Origin: CAWDVB01 sp963824105
GTDB lineage: Bacteria; Actinomycetota; Actinomycetes; Propionibacteriales; Nocardioidaceae
Direction: 5' to 3'
Assembly: GCA_963824105.1 (NCBI GenBank)
Contig: CAWGNN010000011.1
Coordinates: forward strand, 62,001 to 126,000
DNA: 64,000 nt
The notes under the pieces: generated by a model
Databases searched by the model: none
What the model was told of the DNA's origin: nothing
The model's input: the letters and a program-made list of their open reading frames with translations, nothing else
Shown: piece after piece, positions 1 to 8,455 of the stretch
Position numbering within the stretch: the stretch's first letter is position 1
Layout: the number at the start of each line of letters is the position of its first letter
Position numbers and translations under genes: made by a program

Positions 1-535
1 TGGGCGGGTCCAGGCTCGCGACGGGCTCGTCGGCGAGCATGACCTCGGGCTCCTGGCTCAGGGCCCGGGCGATGGCCACGCGCTGCTTCTGCCCGCCCGA
101 GAGCGCCCCGGCGCGACCCCACACCGTCTCGAGCATTCCCACCGAGTCCAGGGCTCGCATGACGATCTCGCGGTCCTCGCGCGTGGTCAGGCCCAGCAGC
201 GTCCGCCAGGTGGGGGTGTGGGAGAACCGCCCCACGAGCACGTTGTGGTAGACGCTCGCGCGGTCAGCGAGGTTGAAGCCTTGGAAGATCATTCCGATCC
301 GGCCGCGCAGCGTCCGCAGCCGCCGGCCGCTGAGCTCGCTGACCGTGTAGGGCCCGACCTGCACGGTCCCCGAGGTGGCGGACACCAGGCCGTTCAGCGT
401 GCGGATCAGGGTGGACTTCCCCGATCCGGACAGGCCCACCACGGAGACCATCTCGCCGGCCTCGATGGACAGCGAGACGCCGCGTAGGCCCACGGTGCCA
501 TTCGGGTACCGGACGGTGACGTCGTTCAGGTGCAT
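1..535 (-). CDS. phnC: Phosphonate ABC transporter ATP-binding protein (3' end cut by window)
   Basis: ATPase subunit of a phosphonate-type ABC importer; it would power uptake of the ligand bound by the neighbouring PhnD. The first 178 residues are visible. They hold Walker A (GLSGSGKST, about residues 34-42), a Q-loop (FQGFN), the signature LSGGQKQRVAIARAL and Walker B (VMLADEPVASLDP). The segment NLADRASVYHNVLVGR after the Q-loop is typical of PhnC. The ATG at 535 is preceded by GAGG at a suitable distance. It lies about 75 bases downstream of phnD on the same strand, so HAD-phnD-phnC reads as one operon, with the permease (PhnE) expected outside the window. The true substrate (phosphonate, phosphite or another oxyanion) cannot be read from this subunit. 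Confidence 0.9.
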   Translation of the reverse strand, partial: MHLNDVTVRYPNGTVGLRGVSLSIEAGEMVSVVGLSGSGKSTLIRTLNGLVSATSGTVQVGPYTVSELSGRRLRTLRGRIGMIFQGFNLADRASVYHNVLVGRFSHTPTWRTLLGLTTREDREIVMRALDSVGMLETVWGRAGALSGGQKQRVAIARALSQEPEVMLADEPVASLDPP

Positions 536-609
536 GGGCCACGCCTCGGAGGCGGGGAGTGTTTGCCCCGCCTCCGAGCCGTGAGTGCTATCGACCATGC
601 GAGATGGTC

Positions 610-1599
610 TCACTGCCCCGCGAAGCGCTTGTTGACCTGTCGGGCGACGTCGATCGCCGTCGGGTCGGCCGGCACCCACGCGGTCTGGCCGAAGATGTTC
701 TTCAGCGTGTCCGGGTCGACCTTGTCGTAGCCCACCAGCAGGGTCGTGATCTTGTCCCGCAGATCCGAAGGAACGTTCGGGCCGAGGACGACACCGCCGT
801 TCGGGTACATCTCCGACAGACCGAAGACGACGACCTTCTTGCCGATGTCCGGGACTTCGCTGGTCTTGATCGCCGAGCGGGCGTCCCAGTAGGCGAAGCC
901 GACCTCGGCGTCCCCGTTGTAGACCGCCATGATCAGGTTGTCATTCCCGGTGACAGGCACCTGGTCGAGGCTGTCGATGCTCACGCCCTGCTGCTCGAGG
1001 GCGAGGACAGGCAGCTCGTAGCCGGCCGGAGAGGTCGTGTTGCCGAAGGCAACCTTCGTTCCGGGAGCGATGTTCTTCAACGCATCCACCGCAACCGGTC
1101 CGGCACCGGTGTTGCTGGTCGCGTCGGCCACACCGTTGCAGTAGAGGTACTGCTCGCCGTTCGCCTGGTAGGTGGCTTCGACCGGGGTGTCGGTGCAGTA
1201 CTTGCTCGCGTTGTCGATGTTGGTGAAGAACTCCGAGGCGTACGACGACGCGCCGTAGCGCACGTCCTGGACCACCGGGAAGGCGCCGCACTGGTCCTGC
1301 GCCGCGGCGAGCGAGCCCGCGTCGGCGATGGCGATCTGGGCCTGCCCGGAGCAGATGGCGGCCACGGCAGCCTGGTAGTCCTTCGTCACGACGCCCTTCA
1401 CCGGGATGCCGAGCTGCTTGGTCAGGTAGTCGGTGAGCGGCTTGACGGAGGTGACCAGGTCGCTGACCTGTTCATTGGGGATCAGAGCCAGGGTGAGCTC
1501 GGTCGGTGTGGCGTTGGAGCTGGTGCCGCCTGAGCTGCACCCCACCAGCGACAGGGCGGCGACGGCGACCAAGCCCGAGGCCAAGAGCTTTCTGCGCAT
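610..1599 (-). CDS. phnD: Phosphonate-type ABC transporter substrate-binding lipoprotein
   Basis: Extracytoplasmic binding protein (329 aa) delivering a phosphonate-like ligand to the PhnC/PhnE importer. The N-terminus is a lipoprotein signal: MRRK, hydrophobic stretch, lipobox LVGCS, then a Ser/Thr-rich linker. The mature part has the PhnD/SsuA-like order: LTLALIPNEQ start, GQAQIAIADAGS in lobe 1, NGDAEVGFAYWDA and GPNVPSDLRDKI in lobe 2. ATG 1599 is chosen because it opens the signal peptide and has an AAAGG ribosome site upstream; one base separates it from the stop of the HAD gene. An extra pair of cysteines (SKYC, LYCNG) in the mature chain could form a disulfide outside the cell. Ligand identity is not determined. 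Confidence 0.88.
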   Translation of the reverse strand: MRRKLLASGLVAVAALSLVGCSSGGTSSNATPTELTLALIPNEQVSDLVTSVKPLTDYLTKQLGIPVKGVVTKDYQAAVAAICSGQAQIAIADAGSLAAAQDQCGAFPVVQDVRYGASSYASEFFTNIDNASKYCTDTPVEATYQANGEQYLYCNGVADATSNTGAGPVAVDALKNIAPGTKVAFGNTTSPAGYELPVLALEQQGVSIDSLDQVPVTGNDNLIMAVYNGDAEVGFAYWDARSAIKTSEVPDIGKKVVVFGLSEMYPNGGVVLGPNVPSDLRDKITTLLVGYDKVDPDTLKNIFGQTAWVPADPTAIDVARQVNKRFAGQ

Positions 1600-1600
1600 G

Positions 1601-2314
1601 TCAGTCGTGCCTTTCATTGTGTTGGTCGGTGCCCACAGGCACCTCTGGTCCGGGCACCGCGTGTGCGGCCCAGCTCGTGATCTCGCCGTAGAGGTCGGCA
1701 AGGGTCGCACCGCGCATCGTCGGGTGCTCCGTTGTTGAGCGTGCGGTGACCCCGACGAGCGCCGTCGTCGCGCCCAGCTCGTCGGCGGGGGCGAGGTCGT
1801 ACTCCCAGATGTCCCCGACCGAAAGCACCGGACCATCGGCCAGGTAGCGGGTCAGGACGGGCACCAGCCCGTCGGGCTTGCCGAGCGAGCAGTGCCGATG
1901 GGTGAGGTAGTCGGCGGCGCCCAAGGACACCAAGGCGGTGTCGATGCCGGTGGCAGGCGCGTTGGTGGCCAGCGCCAGTCGGGCGAACCCGGAGAGCTCG
2001 GCGAGAAACGAGGCCAGTCCGGCAGGGGCCTCCAGGGGCGCGGCAGCGGTACCGAGCTCGAGTCGGCTCGCGTCGTACGCCGCCTGAAGCCGGATCGCGT
2101 CCAGTCCGCGGGCGAGCGAGACCCGAGCGACGGCGTCGTAGGCGTCGCGGTACGGGGACTTTCCATTGACCAGGTCGGCCAGTGCGGCGAGGGCCGCCTC
2201 GAACAGGCCCGGGTCGTCGGCGACGGCCGCCGCGTGTCGGGCGTACGCCAGGACGGGGCCGTCACCTTGGGCGATGGTGCCGTCGAAGTCGAACACGACG
2301 GTGGGCAGTGGCAT
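1601..2314 (-). CDS. HAD-family hydrolase linked to the phnDC transporter
   Basis: Cytoplasmic HAD-superfamily phosphatase-like enzyme of 237 aa. Visible motifs: DFDGT with the nucleophile aspartate (about residue 9), ATNAP (motif II), the lysine of SLGKPDG (motif III) and GDIWEYDLAPADELG (motif IV acidic pair). A helical cap lies between motifs I and II. It is the first gene of the presumed operon and its TGA is one base from the phnD start, so a role on the imported phosphorus compound is plausible. It lacks an obvious cap lysine of the phosphonatase (PhnX) type that I can place with confidence, so I do not name it phnX. ATG 2314 has GAGG upstream. Confidence 0.8.
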   Translation of the reverse strand: MPLPTVVFDFDGTIAQGDGPVLAYARHAAAVADDPGLFEAALAALADLVNGKSPYRDAYDAVARVSLARGLDAIRLQAAYDASRLELGTAAAPLEAPAGLASFLAELSGFARLALATNAPATGIDTALVSLGAADYLTHRHCSLGKPDGLVPVLTRYLADGPVLSVGDIWEYDLAPADELGATTALVGVTARSTTEHPTMRGATLADLYGEITSWAAHAVPGPEVPVGTDQHNERHD

Positions 2315-2549
2315 CGAGGAGCCTCCGAAGAGCCGAGCGGTGGACGATGCGGCCAAGGCTATACATTTCTTTGGACGGATGGGCCATCGAGGGCAAACAT
2401 CTTGTGAACCCGCATCCAACGGGGAGGGTCGGGCCCCCGATCTGGCCCACGTCGATCGGCGCCGAACGTTGCGAGAAGCGTGGCTTGACGGAAGTGTGGA
2501 GGCTAGCCCGCGCTGGACCCCGACCCCGGGCCGAGAGCGAGGAGGTGCC
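2315..2549. promoter_or_regulatory. Divergent intergenic region between the HAD-phnDC operon and treS-mak
   Basis: About 235 bases separating two divergent operons, so both promoters must lie here. A relatively AT-rich patch (around 2359-2400, including TATACATTTC) stands out from the GC-rich surroundings and is the best place for promoter elements. A GGAGGT sits just before the treS start. No operator or riboswitch was recognised. Confidence 0.4.
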
Positions 2550-4232
2550 TTGAGCGAGGACTGGTTCAAGACCGCAGTCTTCTACGAGGTCCTGGTTCGG
2601 TCGTTCAAGGACTCGAACGGCGACGGCGTCGGCGACTTCAAGGGTCTGACCGAGAAGCTCGACTACCTCGAGTGGCTCGGGGTCGACTGCCTCTGGCTGC
2701 CGCCGTTCTTCACCTCGCCACTGCGCGACGGCGGGTATGACGTCGCCGACTACATCGGCATCCAGCCAGGCTGCGGAACGGTCGAGGACTTCCAGGTGTT
2801 CGTCACCGAGGCGCACCGTCGCAACATGCGCGTGATCGTCGACTTCGTCATGAACCACACCAGCGACCAGCATCCGTGGTTCCAGGCCAGTCGCGAAGAC
2901 CCGGACGGCCCCTTCGGCGACTTCTACGTCTGGTCCGACACCGACGAGCTCTACCAGGAAGCACGGATCATCTTCGTCGACACCGAGCCGTCGAACTGGT
3001 CCTGGGACCCGGTGCGCCAGCAGTATTTCTGGCACCGGTTCTTCTCCCACCAGCCCGATCTGAACTTCGACAACCCGAAGGTCCACGAGGCCATCCTGGG
3101 AGCGCTGTCGTTCTGGCTCGATATGGGCCTGGACGGCTTCCGGCTCGACGCCGTTCCTTACCTCTACGAGCGGCCGGGCACCAACGGCGAGAACCTCCCC
3201 GAGACGCACGACTTCCTCAAGAAGGTGCGCAAGTACGTCGACGACAACTACCCCGGCAGGGTGCTGCTCGCGGAGGCCAACCAGTGGCCCGCCGACGTCG
3301 TGGAGTACTTCGGTGACTTCGAGTCCGGCGGCGACGAGTGCCACATGTGCTTCCAATTCCCCGTGATGCCACGCATCTTCATGGCCGTGCGCCGGGAGCA
3401 GCGCATGCCGATCTCGGAGATCCTCGAGCAGACTCCCCCCATCCCGAGCGGCTGCCAGTGGGGCATCTTCCTGCGCAACCACGACGAGCTCACCCTCGAG
3501 ATGGTGGCCGACGAGGACCGCGACTACATGTGGGCCGAGTACGCCAAGGATCCGCGGATGAAGGCCAACATGGGCATCCGGCGCCGGCTCGCGCCCCTGC
3601 TCGACAACGACCCCAACCGGATGGAGCTCTTCACGGCCCTGCTCCTCTCGTTCCCCGGATCGCCCGTGCTCTACTACGGCGACGAGATCGGGATGGGCGA
3701 CATCATCTGGCTCGGCGACCGGGACGGTGTGCGGACGCCCATGCAGTGGACCTCCGACCGCAATGCCGGCTTCTCGCCTGCCACCCCCGGGAAGCTGTAC
3801 CTGCCGGTGAACCAGGACCCGGTCTTCGGTTTCCAGGCGGTCAACGTCGAGGCGCAGCTCGAGGACACCTCGTCGCAGTTGCACTGGACTCGCCGGATGA
3901 TCCACGTCCGCAAGCAGCACCCGTGCTTCGGCCAGGGCGAGTTCCACGATCTGGGCGGTTCCAACCCGGCCGTGCTGTCGTACGTCCGGGAGTTCCAGGC
4001 TCCGGACGGCGCCACCGACACCGTGCTGTGCGTGAACAATCTCTCGCGGTTCCCCCAACCCGTCGAGCTGGACCTGCGACGGTGGGAAGGCGTGGTGCCG
4101 ATCGAGCTCATCGGAGGAGTCAGGTTCCCCGAGATCGGCGAGCTCCCCTACCTCCTTACACTCGGGGGGTACGGCTTCTACTGGTTCCGGCTTCCCGATC
4201 CTGGCGCCACAGAGCGAGGGACGGCCCGATGA
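2550..4232 (+). CDS. treS: Trehalose synthase (maltose alpha-D-glucosyltransferase)
   Basis: GH13 enzyme interconverting trehalose and maltose, 560 aa from the chosen start. The order follows TreS closely: WFKTAVFYEVLVRSF near the start, VNMNHTS-type region VMNHTSDQHPWF, GFRLDAV with the nucleophile Asp (about residue 200), LLAEANQWP with the acid/base Glu (about 241), RNHDELT (about 312), YYGDEIGMGD, and C-terminal YLLTLGGYGFYWFRL. The start is uncertain: TTG 2550 follows GAGGAGGT closely, and upstream in-frame GTG codons are possible; the reading frame itself stays open into the upstream HAD gene. It overlaps mak by four bases (ATGA). With mak it makes maltose-1-phosphate, the substrate of GlgE in alpha-glucan synthesis; glgE and glgB are not in this window. 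Confidence 0.94.
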   Translation: MSEDWFKTAVFYEVLVRSFKDSNGDGVGDFKGLTEKLDYLEWLGVDCLWLPPFFTSPLRDGGYDVADYIGIQPGCGTVEDFQVFVTEAHRRNMRVIVDFVMNHTSDQHPWFQASREDPDGPFGDFYVWSDTDELYQEARIIFVDTEPSNWSWDPVRQQYFWHRFFSHQPDLNFDNPKVHEAILGALSFWLDMGLDGFRLDAVPYLYERPGTNGENLPETHDFLKKVRKYVDDNYPGRVLLAEANQWPADVVEYFGDFESGGDECHMCFQFPVMPRIFMAVRREQRMPISEILEQTPPIPSGCQWGIFLRNHDELTLEMVADEDRDYMWAEYAKDPRMKANMGIRRRLAPLLDNDPNRMELFTALLLSFPGSPVLYYGDEIGMGDIIWLGDRDGVRTPMQWTSDRNAGFSPATPGKLYLPVNQDPVFGFQAVNVEAQLEDTSSQLHWTRRMIHVRKQHPCFGQGEFHDLGGSNPAVLSYVREFQAPDGATDTVLCVNNLSRFPQPVELDLRRWEGVVPIELIGGVRFPEIGELPYLLTLGGYGFYWFRLPDPGATERGTAR

Positions 4233-5584
4233 CCCGCGAACAAGCACTGTCCTCCTTCCTGGCTGAAGCACGCTGGTTCGGCGGCAAGGGCCGGCCCTTC
4301 GACGTCGGCAAGGTCCGCGAGCTGGGGCTCGGCCTCACTCTCGTCGACGTGCGGTACGCCGACGGCGGCACAGAGGTGTACCAGGTCCCCCTTGCGTCCT
4401 ACGACGAGCCGCAGGATCGCCTCTCGCATGCCTTCGTGGGCGCGTGGGACGGCTCATTCCACTACGACGCAGCACACGACCGCGACGCCGCACACCGCTG
4501 GTTGGCGGCGTTCGACAGCGCTGGTCGTCACCTGGGCGGTCAGGAGAGCATCGACGGCGTCCACTTCTACCGCCTGCCCGGTCACGATCTCGACCTCGAC
4601 GCGCACTCGTCACTCTTCTCCGGCGAGCAGAGCAACTCCTCGCTGGCGTTCGGCGAGGACAGCCTGCTCAAGCTCTTCCGGAGAATCGCGCCCGGCCTCA
4701 ACCCCGACGTCGAGATCCACCGTGCCCTCACCGAGGCAGGCAGCGAGCACGTTGCTCATCTCTACGGCTGGGTCGAGGCTGACGCCGGGGACGAACCTCT
4801 CCAGCTGGGGATGCTGCAGCAGTTCCTCCGTACCGCGACCGAAGGCTGGTCGCTCGCTCTGGGCAGCGTCCGGGTGCTGTTCTCCGAGGGCGACATGCAC
4901 GCCGGGGAGGTGGGCGGAGACTTCGCCTCCGAGGCACAGCTGCTCGGCGTCGCGGTGGCAGAGGTGCACCAGGCCCTGCGCGCCCATTTCGGCACCTCCG
5001 TCCGGGATGCTGCCGACGTCGCCAACTGGATGCGCGGGCGACTGGACGAGACCACCCGGGCAGTGCCGGAGGTGGCCGCACACGCCGACCACGCGCGTGA
5101 GACCTACGACCGTCTCGCCCAGCTGGGCCGGATCGAGACGCAGCGGATCCACGGAGACCTCCACCTCGGTCAGACGCTCCGCACGTCGCGGGGCTGGAAG
5201 CTGGTGGACTTCGAGGGTGAGCCGGCCAAGCCACTGACCGAGCGCCGAGCGCCGGACTCTCCCTGGCGCGACGTCGCCGGCATGCTCCGCTCGTTGGACT
5301 ACGCGGCCCACACCGTCAACCGGGATCTGCTGGTCGGCGAGGAGGCCAGGCCGCAGATCGAGTTCCGGGCCGCCGAGTGGACCTCACGCAACCGCGACGC
5401 CTTCCTCGAGGGGTACGCCGAGGCGGCAGCACCGCTGGGGGAGTCCGAGCTCGTCCTGCTGGCGGCGTACGAGACCGACAAGGCGGTCTACGAGGTCGGC
5501 TACGAGGCTCGAAACCGGCCGACGTGGGTCGACATCCCCCTGACGGCGCTGGGTCGGGCCAGCACGCAGTCCGGCGGAATCTAG
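4229..5584 (+). CDS. mak: Maltokinase
   Basis: Phosphorylates maltose to maltose-1-phosphate with ATP; 451 aa, usual for Mak/Pep2. The fold is aminoglycoside-phosphotransferase-like: N-terminal maltokinase cap (FLAEARWFGGKGRPF), lysine region SLLKLFRR, catalytic HGDLHLGQ (about residue 307) and metal-binding DFEGEP (about 327). The ATG start overlaps the treS stop (ATGA), which implies translational coupling. TreS and Mak form a complex in mycobacteria (established for that genus); here only gene order supports it. It is the last gene of the operon; the next element is the oppositely oriented rnpB. Confidence 0.92.
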   Translation: MTREQALSSFLAEARWFGGKGRPFDVGKVRELGLGLTLVDVRYADGGTEVYQVPLASYDEPQDRLSHAFVGAWDGSFHYDAAHDRDAAHRWLAAFDSAGRHLGGQESIDGVHFYRLPGHDLDLDAHSSLFSGEQSNSSLAFGEDSLLKLFRRIAPGLNPDVEIHRALTEAGSEHVAHLYGWVEADAGDEPLQLGMLQQFLRTATEGWSLALGSVRVLFSEGDMHAGEVGGDFASEAQLLGVAVAEVHQALRAHFGTSVRDAADVANWMRGRLDETTRAVPEVAAHADHARETYDRLAQLGRIETQRIHGDLHLGQTLRTSRGWKLVDFEGEPAKPLTERRAPDSPWRDVAGMLRSLDYAAHTVNRDLLVGEEARPQIEFRAAEWTSRNRDAFLEGYAEAAAPLGESELVLLAAYETDKAVYEVGYEARNRPTWVDIPLTALGRASTQSGGI

Positions 5585-5657
5585 TCTCAGCATCGCTCCG
5601 TCATCGCCTGGACCGGGCGCCTGCCTGCCGTTGGCGGCCGTAGTCGCGAGGGGGGCG

Positions 5658-6032
5658 GATGAGTTGGCCTGTAGGCCGGGTTCTGTCCTCGCGTAGCGAG
5701 GGGCGACCATCCATCTAGGACGACCGTTGCCGGCCGCCTCGTGCGGTCTACCCGCGAACTCGGGCGGGCCGCCCTCGATCGTCCGCGCAGGCGCCTTGCG
5801 ACGCCCTCTTGACCTTGCTCCGGGTGGGGTTTGCCGAGCCGGACCAGTCACCTGGCCCGCTGGTGGTCTCTTACACCGCCGTTTCACCCTTACCGGAGGC
5901 GAGCCTCCGGCGGTCTGTTTTCTGTGGCACTGTCCCGCGGGTCACCCCGGGTGGGCGTTACCCACCACCTTGCCCTGTGGAGCCCGGACCTTCCTCAGGA
6001 GTTGCCTCCCGCGGCCGCCCGGCCAACTCATC
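5658..6032 (-). ncRNA. rnpB: RNase P RNA (bacterial class A)
   Basis: Catalytic RNA that matures tRNA 5' ends. On the minus strand the RNA begins GAGTTGGCC and ends AGGCCAACTC, so the two ends pair to form P1. Between them are the conserved blocks GAGGAAGGTCCGGGCTCCAC and CAGGGTAACGCC-like sequence near the 5' side, the GGTAAGGGTGAAACGG region, and AGAACCCGGCCTACAGGCC near the 3' end. Length near 375 nt suits an actinobacterial type A RNA. Ends are given to within a few bases. It lies tail-to-tail with mak and head-to-head with the TPR gene. Confidence 0.95.
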
Positions 6033-6100
6033 CGCTCATGAGGGTACCGCCGATGGGAACATCGGCGCCAAGATCGTGGTTGAGCGGCGAGGAGGCACCG

Positions 6101-6547
6101 ATGTCACAACCCCCGTTCGTCCCACCCGGCGGCAGCTACCTCGGCGTCGTCGGACGCAAGCACCCCGCCGAGGCATACGCCCAGGCCTGGGAGCTTCTCG
6201 AGGCATCCGCTCCGCGCGAGGCGCTCGCGATCCTCGAGCCGGCGATCGACGACGAGCCGGAGGCGATGAGCCTGCGCACTCTTCGGGCCTGGGCGTACTT
6301 CCAGTCCGCCCAGCTGGAGAAGGCCGAAGCCGACCTGCTGGTGTTGGTCGAGCACAACCCCACGGACCTGTGGGCGCGGTTCGCCCTCGGCCGCGTCCTG
6401 GAGCGACAGGCGCGGTACGGCGAGGCGCTCACGCACATGCGGCTGGCCGCCGTCATGTCCGGCGATCCCGAGCACCAGACGGGAGTCCTGCGCTGCGAGC
6501 GCAAGCTGTCGGCGGTGACCGGGGAGCCTTTGCCGGGGCTGGACTGA
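6101..6547 (+). CDS. Tetratricopeptide-repeat protein
   Basis: Small cytoplasmic protein (148 aa) with TPR-like helical pairs: AYAQAWELLEASAPREALAILEPAIDDEP, then LRTLRAWAYFQSAQLEKAEADLLVLVEHNP and LWARFALGRVLERQARYGEALTHM show the usual small/large residue spacing. TPRs bind other proteins; no catalytic motif is seen. ATG 6101 has GGAGG six bases upstream. It sits between rnpB and map, as an isolated plus-strand gene. The partner is unknown. Confidence 0.8.
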   Translation: MSQPPFVPPGGSYLGVVGRKHPAEAYAQAWELLEASAPREALAILEPAIDDEPEAMSLRTLRAWAYFQSAQLEKAEADLLVLVEHNPTDLWARFALGRVLERQARYGEALTHMRLAAVMSGDPEHQTGVLRCERKLSAVTGEPLPGLD

Positions 6548-6591
6548 GTGGCTTCCGGGCGGTCGCTACGCGGCACCCTGAGCCGCCACGG

Positions 6592-7440
6592 TCAGGGAAG
6601 GGTGAGGATCTCGGCGCCGGTCTCGGTGACCAGGAGGGTGTGCTCGAACTGAGCGCTCGGCCGGTGGTCCTTGGTGACGACGGTCCACTTGTCGTCCCAC
6701 ATGTCCCACTCGTGCGTGCCGAGGGTGAGCATCGGCTCGATGGTGAAGGTCATGCCGGCCTGGATCACGTCGGAGAAGTGCGGCTCGTCGTAGTGGGGGA
6801 TGACCAGGCCCGAGTGGAACGAGGTGCCGATGCCATGACCGGTGAACTCTCGGACCACGCCGTATCCGAAGCGCTTGGCATAGGACTCGATGACCCGGCC
6901 GATGACGTTCACCTGCCGTCCCGGCCGGACCGCCTTGATGCCGCGATCGAGCGCCTCCTTGGTGCGCTCGACGAGGAGGCGGGTCTCCTCTTCGACATTG
7001 CCCGCCAAGAACGTCGCGTTGGTGTCGCCGTGCACCCCGTCGATGAAAGCGGTGATGTCGATGTTGACGATGTCCCCGTCCTCGACGACCCGGCTGTCGG
7101 GGATCCCGTGGCAGATCACCTCGTTGACGCTGGTGCACAGTGACTTGGGGAAGCCGCGGTAGCCCAGGGTGGACGGATAGGCGCCGTGGTCGATCAGAAA
7201 CTCGTGGCCGATCTTGTCGAGCTCGTCGGACGTGACTCCAGGTCGGATGTGGCGACCCACCTCCTGCAGTGCCTGGGCCGCGATCCGGCTGGCGACGCGC
7301 ATCCGGGCGATGGTCTCCGCGTCCTTGACCTCCGAGCCCTGGAAGGGCTGCGGTGCCGGCTTGTCGACGTACTCGGGCCGTGTGATCGTGTCCGGCACGG
7401 ACAGGCGCGGTGAGATCGTGGCAGGCGCAATTGGAGTCAC
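6592..7440 (-). CDS. map: Methionine aminopeptidase, type I
   Basis: Removes the initiator methionine from nascent proteins. The pita-bread fold ligands are visible: two Asp in NIDITAFIDGVHGDTNATF, His in EFTGHGIGTSFHSG, Glu in TIEPML and Glu in QFEHTLLV. At 282 aa it is the extended actinobacterial form (like MapB), with an N-terminal extension before the catalytic domain that contains a PxPxPF-type stretch. GTG 7440 is chosen; TACACT six bases upstream on the minus strand looks like a -10 element, so the mRNA is probably leaderless. No ribosome site is seen. Confidence 0.94.
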   Translation of the reverse strand: MTPIAPATISPRLSVPDTITRPEYVDKPAPQPFQGSEVKDAETIARMRVASRIAAQALQEVGRHIRPGVTSDELDKIGHEFLIDHGAYPSTLGYRGFPKSLCTSVNEVICHGIPDSRVVEDGDIVNIDITAFIDGVHGDTNATFLAGNVEEETRLLVERTKEALDRGIKAVRPGRQVNVIGRVIESYAKRFGYGVVREFTGHGIGTSFHSGLVIPHYDEPHFSDVIQAGMTFTIEPMLTLGTHEWDMWDDKWTVVTKDHRPSAQFEHTLLVTETGAEILTLP

Positions 7441-7493
7441 CTGGGGAGTGTAGTTTCCGCTCGTAGAGTCGTGTTACAGCCGGGAGGTCGCCG

Positions 7494-7697
7494 ATGTCGG
7501 ACGAACAGTGGTGGTACTGCCTGAAACACCACGCGGTCGAGCCTCGCGAGGGATGCAAGTGGTCGGACCGGCTGGGTCCTTACCCGAGTTACGCCGAGGC
7601 CGAGCGTGCCTTGGAGCGCGTTGCCGAACGCAACGAGGAATGGGACAACGACCCGTTCTACAACGACCTGGGAGACCCCGGCCCCACGGCGGGCTGA
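7494..7697 (+). CDS. Small conserved acidic protein of unknown function
   Basis: 67-aa protein starting MSDEQWWYCLKHHAVEP with GGGAGG upstream of ATG 7494. It looks folded: a WWYCLKHH segment with one Cys and two His, then DRLGPYPSYAEAERALERV, which resembles SPOR-like or short beta-alpha units that end in a helix. The tail is acidic (NEEWDNDPFYND). I recall similar short proteins in other actinomycetes but cannot assign a function. It is divergent from map and followed by a strong terminator hairpin. Confidence 0.7.
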   Translation: MSDEQWWYCLKHHAVEPREGCKWSDRLGPYPSYAEAERALERVAERNEEWDNDPFYNDLGDPGPTAG

Positions 7698-7712
7698 TCT
7701 CGGCCGGGCGAA

Positions 7713-7751
7713 ACTGAGGGGGCGGACCGCATCGCGATCCGCCCCCTCAGT
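7713..7751. terminator. Bidirectional terminator hairpin
   Basis: Perfect 14-bp inverted repeat: arm ACTGAGGGGGCGGA (7713-7726) and its complement (7738-7751) around an 11-base loop. It lies between convergent genes ending at 7697 and 7759, so it can serve both. Confidence 0.85.
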
Positions 7752-7758
7752 GCTGAGC

Positions 7759-8202
7759 TCACTTCTTCCTTGCGGTCCTCTTGGCGGGTGCCTTCTTGGC
7801 GGTCTTCTTCGCCGCGGTCTTCTTGGCGGGTGCCTTCTTGGCGGTCTTCTTTGCCGCGGTCTTCTTGGCGGGTGCCTTCTTGGCGGTCTTCTTTGCCGCG
7901 GTCTTCTTGGCGGGTGCCTTCTTGGCGGTCTTCTTCGCCGCGGTCTTCTTGGCGGGTGCCTTCTTGGCGGTCTTCTTTGCCGCGGTCTTCTTGGCGGGTG
8001 CCTTCTTGGCGGTCTTCTTCGCCGTGACCTTCTTGGCGGGTGCCTTCTTGGCTGTCTTCTTCGCCGCGGTCTTCTTGGCGGGTGCCTTCTTGGCTGTCTT
8101 CTTCGCCGCGGTCTTCTTGGCGGGTGCCTTCTTCGCGGCGGTCTTCTTGGCGGCGGCCTTCTTCGCCGGTGCCTTCTTGGCTGTCTTCTTTACTGCAGCC
8201 AC
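7759..8202 (-). CDS. Lysine/alanine/proline-repeat protein, histone-H1-like
   Basis: 147-aa protein built almost wholly of KKAPAKKTAAKKTA repeats (14 aa, about ten copies), with only Lys, Ala, Thr, Pro, a few Val and terminal Arg (KRTARKK). Such sequence is disordered and binds nucleic acid like the tail of histone H1, or the C-terminal tail of actinobacterial HU (HupB). No HU or other globular domain precedes it, which is odd. GTG 8202 has GAGGAGG upstream. Function is inferred only: nucleoid compaction or DNA/RNA condensation. Copy number could vary between strains because the DNA is a tandem array. Confidence 0.78.
   Translation of the reverse strand: MAAVKKTAKKAPAKKAAAKKTAAKKAPAKKTAAKKTAKKAPAKKTAAKKTAKKAPAKKVTAKKTAKKAPAKKTAAKKTAKKAPAKKTAAKKTAKKAPAKKTAAKKTAKKAPAKKTAAKKTAKKAPAKKTAAKKTAKKAPAKRTARKK
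7784..8161 (-). repeat. 42-bp tandem repeat array inside the lysine-rich gene
   Basis: Nine units of 42 bp beginning at 7784, 7826, 7868, 7910, 7952, 7994, 8036, 8078 and 8120; most differ only by single synonymous changes (for example TTTGCC versus TTCGCC). The last unit is degenerate. The near-identity at silent positions points to recent expansion or gene conversion rather than selection on protein alone. Confidence 0.9.
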
Positions 8203-8455
8203 TGATGCCTCCTCGCGCGCGGTCCTGACCCGGTTGGTCGAACCTACTCAGCGGCTTGCGACTGCCGCTGCTCCGATCTTGACAACATCCGTTGCCGAGG
8301 TAAACGGCATCGCGACTTTCGGTATTCGTGTCGTGGAACGCAGGAAGGCGCCGACCACTTCACGGCCAAGCGATGTCGTGGGAGAATTCCTTTGTCCGCT
8401 TGACGAAACTCATTCGCCGCAGACATGGGCGCCTACGTCCGGCAAGGAGTTCGAC

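Noticed and set aside
2262..4271. Long minus-strand open frame (669 codons) opposite treS
   Set aside because: Mirror frame of a high-GC gene; treS on the plus strand has full family motifs. The same applies to long frames opposite glnE, xfp, sucB and ctaD.
7784..8161. Possible CRISPR array
   Set aside because: The 42-bp units are contiguous with no unique spacers and encode a repeat protein.
7781..8200. Plus-strand frame reading AGAFLAVFFAAVFL repeats
   Set aside because: It is the antisense of the lysine-repeat gene; only the part after GTG 8456 has a ribosome site and looks like a protein.
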